In this document: positions 15,480 to 22,636 of the stretch, piece after piece
Layout of the letters: each line of letters begins with the position of its first letter
Numbering within the stretch: position 1 is the first letter of the stretch
NCBI GenBank assembly: GCA_024643795.1
Contig: JAHEMF010000020.1
Coordinates: 1 to 44,940 of the forward strand
Source of the DNA: Bacteroidota bacterium
GTDB taxonomy: Bacteria > Bacteroidota > Bacteroidia > AKYH767-A > OLB10
Length of the DNA: 44,940 bases
Direction: 5' to 3'
Made by a program: the position numbers and the translations under genes
The notes under the pieces: generated by a model
What the model saw: the letters and a program-made list of their open reading frames with translations, nothing else
Database searches by the model: none
What the model was told of the DNA's origin: nothing

Positions 15480-16958
15480 TTGAGTTATTTGATTCTATAC
15501 CTACTGGTCTTTACATATTTCAGTGCTATACTGTTCATATTCATGTTCAGCTTGATTCAATTTTACCTGGCTATTATTTCTCACAATACATCCCACAACA
15601 ATCCATCAGGAACAAAAGATGAAAATGAACTTCCTTTTGTTACCATCCAGCTTCCGGTATATAATGAAAGATATGTAGTTGACAGGTTGATCAGAGCAAC
15701 TGCAGAAATAAAATATCCCAAAGATAAACTTGAGATACAGATACTGGACGACTCTACTGATGAAACCTCCAGCATCATCAATGATACAATCAAGGAATTA
15801 TCACTAAAGGGAATTAATATTGAAGTTGTGCAAAGAAGTAACAGGGAAGGCTATAAAGCCGGTGCTTTAGCAAACGGTCTAGCCCGATGTAAAGGTGATT
15901 TTATTGGAATTTTTGATGCAGACTTTATACCACCGTTAGATTTTTTATTAAAGACCATACCTCACTTCAATGACCCGAATACCGGCATGGTACAAGTACG
16001 TTGGGGGCATTTGAACAAGAATTATTCTTTTCTGACCAAATTGCAGGCATTTGGACTTGACGCACATTTCATGGTAGAACAACCTGGCAGGAATCAATCG
16101 GGCGCATTCATTAATTTCAATGGAACAGCCGGCATCTGGAGGAAAACTGCGATCATTGATTCTGGAGGATGGAGTGCAGAGACATTAACTGAAGATCTTG
16201 ATCTAAGCTACAGAGCTCAACTAAAAGGTTGGAAGTTCAAATATCTTGAGGATACAGTGGCTCCTGCAGAACTGCCTGCGGAAATAATGGGACTTCGATC
16301 ACAGCAGTTTCGGTGGAACAAGGGAGCAGCACAGAATATGTTGAAAAACCTGCCGTCTGTTTTACGATCTGATCTTCCTATGATGAAAAAAATGCACGCA
16401 TTCTTCCATCTAAACAACAGTGCCATTTTTGTAGCAATTATGATTGCATTCATCAGCAGCATTCCTTTACTTATTTGGAAATCATCTATTTCAAATGGCG
16501 ATACCATCTTTCACTGGATGGCAATTTCTCTTCTAGCCTATGTATTTCTAGGATCATACTTTTATATTCCTTATAAATTATCAAATCCTGATGCCAGATT
16601 CAGACTTTTGAAATTCATTTATTGGTTTCCATTATTTCTTTGTATTTCAATGGGGTTAGCATTTCAGAATACTATGGCAGTGCTTGAAGGGTGGTTCGGA
16701 AAAAACACAGCATTTATCAGGACACCGAAATACAACCTTACGTCTTCATCAAAACATACTAAACTTAAGAATTACCAGAATGCACCTCACTTGCGTTACA
16801 CTACTGGGGAGCTGTTTGTTGTTTTGTACAGCATAGCCGGGATTGCTGCAGGTATTCACCTCAAGGACACAGGCCTAATACCATTTCACTTCATGATGGC
16901 AGCAGGATCTTTAGTAGTTATGGGATACACATTGATCCATTCAAGAAACTTTAAATGA
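15480..16958 (+). CDS. CESA-like processive GT2 glycosyltransferase
   Basis: Membrane glycosyltransferase related to cellulose and glucomannan synthases. An N-terminal helix is followed by the catalytic domain with VTIQLPVYNE, ILDDSTDET, FDADFIPP, TEDLDLSYRAQ and the QQFRWNKG (QxxRW) acceptor motif. Further helices fill residues 305-490. The full D,D,D,QxxRW set is intact, so the enzyme should be active. There is no PilZ domain and no BcsB neighbour, which argues against regulated cellulose. The start is TTG three bases after the previous stop. Its product may be a beta-linked glycan or a glycolipid headgroup. Confidence 0.88.
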   Translation: MSYLILYLLVFTYFSAILFIFMFSLIQFYLAIISHNTSHNNPSGTKDENELPFVTIQLPVYNERYVVDRLIRATAEIKYPKDKLEIQILDDSTDETSSIINDTIKELSLKGINIEVVQRSNREGYKAGALANGLARCKGDFIGIFDADFIPPLDFLLKTIPHFNDPNTGMVQVRWGHLNKNYSFLTKLQAFGLDAHFMVEQPGRNQSGAFINFNGTAGIWRKTAIIDSGGWSAETLTEDLDLSYRAQLKGWKFKYLEDTVAPAELPAEIMGLRSQQFRWNKGAAQNMLKNLPSVLRSDLPMMKKMHAFFHLNNSAIFVAIMIAFISSIPLLIWKSSISNGDTIFHWMAISLLAYVFLGSYFYIPYKLSNPDARFRLLKFIYWFPLFLCISMGLAFQNTMAVLEGWFGKNTAFIRTPKYNLTSSSKHTKLKNYQNAPHLRYTTGELFVVLYSIAGIAAGIHLKDTGLIPFHFMMAAGSLVVMGYTLIHSRNFK

Positions 16959-18307
16959 AATTTTCCAGATTTATAACACTTTCATTCTTGTTTATTCTGG
17001 TGATTGTATATCTGACTTTATACACAGATCGTACAGAATTTTACAATTTGCTGTTAGGTTTTGTATCACTTACAATTTTAGCCATTCTAATTGGATCCGA
17101 ACAACATCAAAAAGCAAGCAGAATATTACTTCTCGGATTAATAGCAAGAATAGTTGTGTTGGTAGGTTTCCCTACTCTTTCTGATGATATCTACCGATTT
17201 ATTTGGGATGGCAAATTACTTCATTCTGGTATTAATCCATTTTTATTTACACCAAAAGAATTAATTACATCAGGAATTGCCACCCATGTTCATGGATTAA
17301 TCTCATTGTATCCAAATTTAAACTCGAAAGAATTTTATAGCATATACCCGCCTTTGGTTCAAACAATAAATCTGATAGGTGTAATTGTAGGTGGTGAAAA
17401 TATCAATTTGGTGGCCTTTGTAATTAAGTCATTTATCTTCATGGCCGACATCGGTAGTATGTTTTTGATATACAAATTAATAAATGGCACTTCATCAAAC
17501 AGCAATATTTACCTGACATTCTATGCGCTAAACCCATTAGTGATATTTGAAATAAGTGGCAATGCCCATCATGAAGGGATTTATCTATTCTTTATACTGC
17601 TTGGAATTACATTATTTCGTAACAAGAAATATTTATTTGCAGGATCAAGTGTAGGATTAGCAGTAGCTACTAAAATCCTTCCTCTCATATTCCTTCCAGT
17701 GTTCATAGCTGCGGCACCTAATAATTATACAAGGTTTAATTTTGCCACAGGTTTTTCAACTGCTGCCATTATCTTTTTATTACCGCTGGTTAACAATGAA
17801 ATATTAAATGCGATTTTATCCAGTGGTGAACTTTATTACAATTATTTTGCTTTCAATTCACCTGTCTACCAATTGACAGAGTTTATATCACAGTTCTATT
17901 CTAAACCTTGGGAGCTGACCTCTTTCACAGGCTATTTCAGCCTGCTGTCGGTGCCGGGAATTCTTGTGATAAGCTATTACGTACTAAATCGACGCTTATC
18001 AATTGCTTCCGGCTTATTCTGGAGTTTGTTTATATATCTTGCTCTTTCAAGGATGATACACCCCTGGTATCTGGTTCCACTGGCAGGCCTTGGAATTATT
18101 TCAGGTAATTTAACCGGTACAGTATGGCTATTATTATCCTTCGTAACCTACTCCACATATTTCGCAACACCATATCATGAAAATAAATTATGGTTAATTA
18201 CAGAATATACTTTGTTGATCTTATTTATTATTGTGAAATACGCTTTTAGTTCAGATCAGCGGATAGCTTCATTAAGAAAATTTATCAATGGTAAAGCTGT
18301 TTTGTAA
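16955..18307 (+). CDS. GT-C polyprenol-dependent glycosyltransferase (GT87/mannosyltransferase-like)
   Basis: Polytopic protein with about eleven helices and the acidic first-loop motif TLSDDIYRFIWDGKLL followed by GINPF. This pattern is typical of GT-C enzymes that use lipid-phosphate sugars on the outer face of the membrane. The DPM1-like protein two genes upstream could provide its donor. Length 450. It overlaps the CESA-like gene by 4 bases. It is the last gene of the operon, and its 3' end overlaps the opposing DUF2461 gene by 52 bases. Donor and acceptor are unknown. Confidence 0.8.
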   Translation: MKFSRFITLSFLFILVIVYLTLYTDRTEFYNLLLGFVSLTILAILIGSEQHQKASRILLLGLIARIVVLVGFPTLSDDIYRFIWDGKLLHSGINPFLFTPKELITSGIATHVHGLISLYPNLNSKEFYSIYPPLVQTINLIGVIVGGENINLVAFVIKSFIFMADIGSMFLIYKLINGTSSNSNIYLTFYALNPLVIFEISGNAHHEGIYLFFILLGITLFRNKKYLFAGSSVGLAVATKILPLIFLPVFIAAAPNNYTRFNFATGFSTAAIIFLLPLVNNEILNAILSSGELYYNYFAFNSPVYQLTEFISQFYSKPWELTSFTGYFSLLSVPGILVISYYVLNRRLSIASGLFWSLFIYLALSRMIHPWYLVPLAGLGIISGNLTGTVWLLLSFVTYSTYFATPYHENKLWLITEYTLLILFIIVKYAFSSDQRIASLRKFINGKAVL

Positions 18308-18912
18308 GAATTTTCGCATTCTTTTATAAGACCTTTACTTGTCAATATTGATTGAGTGACATTCCGGGTAACCATAACACTTGTTAGTCGCAAATACTCA
18401 ATAGCAGGATTATCTGTATCATATCCTTTCGGGGATGTTTTTAACCTTTCATCTACAAGTTCACCAAATGTGTCCTCAAACTTTTTTCCTTTAATTATTT
18501 TTAAAAAATCTTTGTAGTTATAATCAATCTCTTGTCTGATATTTTTCAAAATTGGCCCTTGAGGCATCCAACAACCTGCAGCGAGGAATGAAGAAGTGGC
18601 ATCTATCTGAATATAAAATCCCGCAAGGGGCGACTTCCTCCCTCCTTCTGAGACCACAATACCAAAATGAGATTTATAAGGATCTTTATTAGGAGAAAAC
18701 CGTACATCTCGAAAAATTCTGAACAGACATTCCTTGTATGTAAGAGTCGACAGGTGTTTATTGTGAATTTTCAGAGTGTTGATAAGGTCTCCTGCGAACT
18801 CCTGAATATTCTCCACAGATTCACGATACCTGCTACGGTTCTTATCGAACCAAGCTCTGTCATTATTTTTCTTGAGATCCTTTAGAAATAATAGTGTTTC
18901 TTTTTGTATCAT
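18256..18912 (-). CDS. DUF2461-family protein
   Basis: Function unknown. The family pattern is clear: LLFLKDLKKNNDRAWFDKNRSRY at the start, FRIFRDVRFSPNKDPYKSHFG in the middle and AGFYIQIDATSSFLAAGCWMP after it. Length 218 is standard for DUF2461/TIGR02453. It is the last gene of the four-gene minus-strand operon, 46 bases after the ArsS-like gene. Its coding end lies inside the end of the opposing GT-C gene. Confidence 0.88.
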   Translation of the reverse strand: MIQKETLLFLKDLKKNNDRAWFDKNRSRYRESVENIQEFAGDLINTLKIHNKHLSTLTYKECLFRIFRDVRFSPNKDPYKSHFGIVVSEGGRKSPLAGFYIQIDATSSFLAAGCWMPQGPILKNIRQEIDYNYKDFLKIIKGKKFEDTFGELVDERLKTSPKGYDTDNPAIEYLRLTSVMVTRNVTQSILTSKGLIKECENSYKTALPLINFLNEAIR

Positions 18913-18958
18913 GATAAAGGGTTATACTAAAGATTTTAAACATTTATCAATGTAAATA

Positions 18959-19999
18959 TCAAACAACTGAACCACCACAACTTGATCCCGTACCAGCCGT
19001 ACAGCCATAACAATGTTGATTGGTTCTGATATTCCTTCCTATCAGTGCTGTGTGGTCGTATTCTGAAATATGTGAGATCGATTCCAGATCAACTCCCAAC
19101 TCGAGCATTTGATTGAAATCACAATCATACAAACTCCCATCCCAACCTACAGATATCATTTCGCGACACATAACATTTTGAGCAGCTACCGGATTGAAAG
19201 AGCTGGATAGTTTCTCCATATAGTTTTGATAATTTCCTGAAGTTATGAGATAATTTAAAAATCGGCTTATCGGTAAATTGGTAATGCAATAAAGGTTATT
19301 AAAATTAATACTGAACCTGTCAAATAGTTCCTTTTTAAACTGTTGCTCTAAAGCTAACTGATCTCCTGGTAAAAATGCACCTGAAGGATTATACACCAGG
19401 TTTAATCTAAGGTCTGAACCTTCCATACCATAACCCACAGCGTTCAACATTTGCAAGGCATGTATTGAAGACTCGAATACCCCATCACCCCTCTGACTAT
19501 CTGTTCTGTTTTTAGTAAAATAAGGCATGGAAGCTATAACTTCCACATTATTTTCAGCATAGAATTCAGGCAGGTCACTGAATCGTTTATGGGAATTGAT
19601 AATGGTAAGGTTACACCGAACCAAAATATTCACTTTAAGCTTTTTGAGTTCACTCACGAACCACCTGAAGTTAGGGTTCAATTCAGGTGCTCCACCGGTA
19701 ATATCTACCATGGAAAATTTATTTTTTCTGACCACATCAAGGCATTGCTGAAATGTTTCAGTGGTCATAGATTCCTTTCTGTCAGGAGCTGCATCGACGT
19801 GACAATGATGGCATGACTGATTACAAACCTTACCAACATTTATCTGCAAAACATCAAGAGACCTTGGTTTTAGTGGTGAAAGTCCGGAGGCTGTCAGATC
19901 CTGATCAAACACATTTAACCCATTAATATGGGTTTCTAAATACTTTAATTGAACCTGTGGATCAAATAATTTATTTCCGGTATGTTTTAGTGAAGGCAA
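18959..19999 (-). CDS. arsS: ArsS-type radical SAM protein (arsenosugar biosynthesis)
   Basis: Radical SAM enzyme of the ArsS group, thought to join a 5'-deoxyadenosyl group from SAM to dimethylated arsenic, giving the precursor of arsenosugars. The 4Fe-4S cysteines are C59, C63 and C66 in VCNQSCHHCHVDAAPDR. ITGGAPELNPNFRWFV is the GGE-like SAM motif. NLVYNPSGAFLP and WDGSLYDCDFNQML are family segments. The C-terminus HCYGCTAGTGSSCGG has Cys where some members have selenocysteine. The gene has a normal TGA stop and no recoding is needed. Length 346. Family assignment is strong; the arsenic role is taken from the family. Confidence 0.88.
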   Translation of the reverse strand: MPSLKHTGNKLFDPQVQLKYLETHINGLNVFDQDLTASGLSPLKPRSLDVLQINVGKVCNQSCHHCHVDAAPDRKESMTTETFQQCLDVVRKNKFSMVDITGGAPELNPNFRWFVSELKKLKVNILVRCNLTIINSHKRFSDLPEFYAENNVEVIASMPYFTKNRTDSQRGDGVFESSIHALQMLNAVGYGMEGSDLRLNLVYNPSGAFLPGDQLALEQQFKKELFDRFSINFNNLYCITNLPISRFLNYLITSGNYQNYMEKLSSSFNPVAAQNVMCREMISVGWDGSLYDCDFNQMLELGVDLESISHISEYDHTALIGRNIRTNQHCYGCTAGTGSSCGGSVV

Positions 20000-20017
20000 G
20001 TGATTAATGTTATAAGA

Positions 20018-20353
20018 TCACATTGATACTTCTTTTACCTTGTTCATCATTTGAACTGAATGTACCAATGATGAACCACCCCGAATGGCGACTGCCACAT
20101 GCACAGCTTCCATCATTTGTTCTTCAGAACAGCCTCTTTCCAAAGTATCAGTAGTATACGCATCTATGCAGTACGGACATTGAACTGTGTGAGCCACTGC
20201 TAGTGCGATCAGAGATTTTTCACGGGCTGTCAAAGCTCCATCTTTGAAAACTTCTCCATAGTAATCGAAGAATTTTTTGGCAAGTTCAGGTCCGAATTCT
20301 GAAACATCTCCAAATTTTTTCAGATCAGCCGGATCATAATAAGTTTTTTCCAT
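20018..20353 (-). CDS. Arsenosugar-associated peroxidase-like protein (AhpD/CMD fold)
   Basis: Small protein of the carboxymuconolactone decarboxylase/AhpD fold, 111 residues. The redox motif is C59-P-Y-C62 in AVAHTVQCPYCIDAYT, preceded by Glu45. The His that follows CxxC in AhpD is replaced by Tyr66 or neighbouring residues. Start MEKTYYDPADLKKFGDVSEF and end AIRGGSSLVHSVQMMNK match the family named as ArsS-associated peroxidase-like. It lies 18 bases upstream of arsS. It may reduce an arsenic species or protect the radical enzyme; that is inferred from pairing. Confidence 0.85.
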   Translation of the reverse strand: MEKTYYDPADLKKFGDVSEFGPELAKKFFDYYGEVFKDGALTAREKSLIALAVAHTVQCPYCIDAYTTDTLERGCSEEQMMEAVHVAVAIRGGSSLVHSVQMMNKVKEVSM

Positions 20354-20393
20354 TTATCGCTCAGTTTAAGATTTAGAACATGAATACTCGAAA

Positions 20394-21224
20394 TTAGTTT
20401 AAGGATAATTTTGGAATAACAGCAACAAAAATTCTTGTAAGATCCTTTTCTGCCTCCCCTGCAACTCTTAATATATCACTTATATCAACAGGATGTAGAT
20501 CATCAGGATCACATTCATCTGTTAACACAGAAATTGCAGCGCACGGTAATTTCATATGATTACATACTATCACTTCAGGTACTGTAGACATTCCAACAAC
20601 ATCAGCTCCAATTCTTCCTAAAAACCTATATTCTGCACGGGTCTCAAGGTTAGGTCCCGACACCACAGCGTATACACCTTTATGAACCGTGACCCCTTCC
20701 TTAATTGCTGCATCGGCAAACAAATTATTCATTTGAGGATCATATGGACGGCTCATATCAGGAAACCGGGGGCCATTTCTGTCATCATTCTCTCCTGTAA
20801 GTGGATTTGATGGGAGCAGGTTTATATGATCATCAATGATCATCAATTGTCCTTTTTTATACTTTTTGTTAATCGCCCCAGCTGCATTCGATAATAGCAA
20901 AGCTTTAATTCCCAAATGCTTCATGACTCTGACCGGAAATGTGATTTGCTTCATGGAATAGCCTTCATAGTGATGAAATCTTCCCTGTAAAGCGATAACC
21001 TTAATCCCACAAATGGTTCCAAAAACCAATTTCCCGGCGTGTGATTCTACTGTTGATAATGGAAATCCTGGGATCAGACCATAATCCAGCTCACATTCAA
21101 CAGTTATTTCCTTAGCCAGACCTGATAAACCAGTGCCTAAAACAATTCCTAATTGAGGCTGAGAAACCCCTTTCTCAATCAGAAAATCAGCAGTCCTCCG
21201 TGCATCCTCATAGCTGTAATCCAT
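20394..21224 (-). CDS. Purine nucleoside phosphorylase (trimeric, PNP-I/MTAP family)
   Basis: Splits purine nucleosides with phosphate to give a base and a sugar 1-phosphate. LGTGLSGLA (phosphate loop), GRFHHYEGYS, LLSNAAGAIN, GPNLETRAEYR (base-binding Glu) and MSTVPEVIV mark the family. Length 276. In VLTDECDPDDL, Asp236 stands where human PNP has Asn243. From the literature as I remember it, N243D in human PNP favours adenosine, and MTAP also has Asp there. It leads the operon of the peroxidase-like, arsS and DUF2461 genes. It may serve general purine salvage, or it may remove adenine from the ArsS product. Confidence 0.9.
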   Translation of the reverse strand: MDYSYEDARRTADFLIEKGVSQPQLGIVLGTGLSGLAKEITVECELDYGLIPGFPLSTVESHAGKLVFGTICGIKVIALQGRFHHYEGYSMKQITFPVRVMKHLGIKALLLSNAAGAINKKYKKGQLMIIDDHINLLPSNPLTGENDDRNGPRFPDMSRPYDPQMNNLFADAAIKEGVTVHKGVYAVVSGPNLETRAEYRFLGRIGADVVGMSTVPEVIVCNHMKLPCAAISVLTDECDPDDLHPVDISDILRVAGEAEKDLTRIFVAVIPKLSLN

Positions 21225-21244
21225 ATAAATGTTATTAAAGACGG

Positions 21245-21252
21245 CAAAAATA
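21245..21252 (-). promoter_or_regulatory. -7 element (TATTTTTG) for the PNP-arsS operon
   Basis: An exact TAnnTTTG on the minus strand lies 20 bases before the PNP start. No clear -33 partner. Confidence 0.45.
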
Positions 21253-21341
21253 CAGATTTGCCTGCCCTATTTGTTGGGAACTTAAGTCCAATATATTGTG
21301 ATTCAATACACAAACTGATGGAAAGTAACCAATTGAAACCT

Positions 21342-21349
21342 TAAATTTG
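21342..21349 (+). promoter_or_regulatory. -7 element (TAAATTTG) for serS
   Basis: An exact TAnnTTTG lies 15 bases before the serS start. The -33 region is poor. Confidence 0.45.
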
Positions 21350-21364
21350 CTACAAATCTGAATT

Positions 21365-22636
21365 ATGCTGCAAGTCAATATAATACGTGAGGATCCCGAT
21401 AAGGTGATTGAAAGACTTTCTGTAAAGAATTTTGATGCTAAAGAAATTATAGGCCAAATCATTGAACTTGATACCGGAAGAAGGGCAACCCAAACCGAGT
21501 TGGATCAACTTTTGTCTCATCAGAATACAATTGCAAAACAAGTTGGTGAGTTATTTAAATCAGGAAAGCAAGCGGAAGCTAATGATTTGAAGAATAAAAG
21601 TATTGCTTTAAAAGATGAGGTGAAAAAACTCCACGATCTTTTACACAAATACGAACATGATCTGCATCAACAAATGGTATTGTTGCCAAACTGCCCAAGT
21701 GAAAAGGTTCCATCAGGTAAATCTGCTGCAGACAATGAAGTCATTTACTCAATCGATAAATTGCCTGAGCTAAGTTCTGAAGCACAACCTCACTGGGAGC
21801 TGGCATCAAAATATGATATCATAGATTTCGAATTAGGAGTAAAGATCTCCGGTGCCGGTTTTCCTGTTTACAAAGGAAAAGGAGCACGCTTGCAGAGAGC
21901 ATTGATCTCTTGGTTTTTGGATCGGGCCGGAGAAAGTGGTTACACAGAGGTTCAACCACCTATTCTTATCAATGAAGCGTCTGGGTTTGGCACAGGACAA
22001 TTACCTGACAAAGAAGGGCAGATGTACCTGGTTGGCCTTGATAATCTGTACCTGATACCTACAGCTGAAGTACCTATTACGAATATATTCCGAGATGAGA
22101 TAATAGACGCTGCCACTTTACCTTTAAAACTCACAGGGTATACTCCGTGTTTCAGAAGAGAAGCCGGTTCATATGGTAAAGATGTCAGAGGACTCAACAG
22201 ACTCCATCAATTTGACAAAGTAGAGATCGTTCAAATTTCACATCCTGACAGATCATATGATATACTGGAGGAAATGAAAGATTATGTCGTCAGCTTATTG
22301 AAAGATCTCAATCTTCCTTTCAGAGTGCTTAAACTTTGTGGTGGTGATATGAGTTTTGCCTCTGCCCTAACCTATGACATGGAAGTTTGGTCAGCAGCTC
22401 AGGAGAAATGGCTCGAAGTGAGCAGCGTATCAAACTTCGAGACTTTTCAATCTAACCGACTTAAACTAAGGTACAGGGAACACAATGAAAAGCCCAAACT
22501 TGCACATACACTAAACGGCAGCGCTCTTGCGTTACCAAGGATAGTTGCTGCCATACTGGAGAATAACCAGACAAGTTCAGGAATTCAGATTCCTGAGGTG
22601 CTTGTTCCATACACGCAATTTGAAAAGATCGACTAA
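21365..22636 (+). CDS. serS: Seryl-tRNA synthetase
   Basis: Charges tRNA-Ser with serine. The N-terminal 110 residues form the long coiled-coil tRNA-binding arm. The class II core follows: TEVQPPILINEAS (motif 1 region), CFRREAGSYGKDVRGLNRLHQ (motif 2, split here from the following Phe-Asp-Lys-Val-Glu) and NGSALALPRIVAAILENNQ (motif 3). Length 423 is typical. Its stop shares bases with the start of the next gene (TAATG), so the TPR protein is translationally coupled. Confidence 0.97.
   Translation: MLQVNIIREDPDKVIERLSVKNFDAKEIIGQIIELDTGRRATQTELDQLLSHQNTIAKQVGELFKSGKQAEANDLKNKSIALKDEVKKLHDLLHKYEHDLHQQMVLLPNCPSEKVPSGKSAADNEVIYSIDKLPELSSEAQPHWELASKYDIIDFELGVKISGAGFPVYKGKGARLQRALISWFLDRAGESGYTEVQPPILINEASGFGTGQLPDKEGQMYLVGLDNLYLIPTAEVPITNIFRDEIIDAATLPLKLTGYTPCFRREAGSYGKDVRGLNRLHQFDKVEIVQISHPDRSYDILEEMKDYVVSLLKDLNLPFRVLKLCGGDMSFASALTYDMEVWSAAQEKWLEVSSVSNFETFQSNRLKLRYREHNEKPKLAHTLNGSALALPRIVAAILENNQTSSGIQIPEVLVPYTQFEKID

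Noticed and set aside
15480-16958. Bacterial cellulose synthase BcsA
   Set aside because: No PilZ domain and no bcsB, bcsC or bcsZ neighbours; similarity is to the shorter CESA-like group.
13474-18307. Nitrate or nitrous oxide respiration cluster suggested by the NapH-like protein
   Set aside because: No NapA/B/G, NosZ/D or cytochrome genes are present; all neighbours are glycosyltransferases and a flavoprotein.
18959-18999. Selenocysteine recoding in the ArsS C-terminus
   Set aside because: The codon at the relevant site is TGT (Cys) and the only TGA is the final stop.
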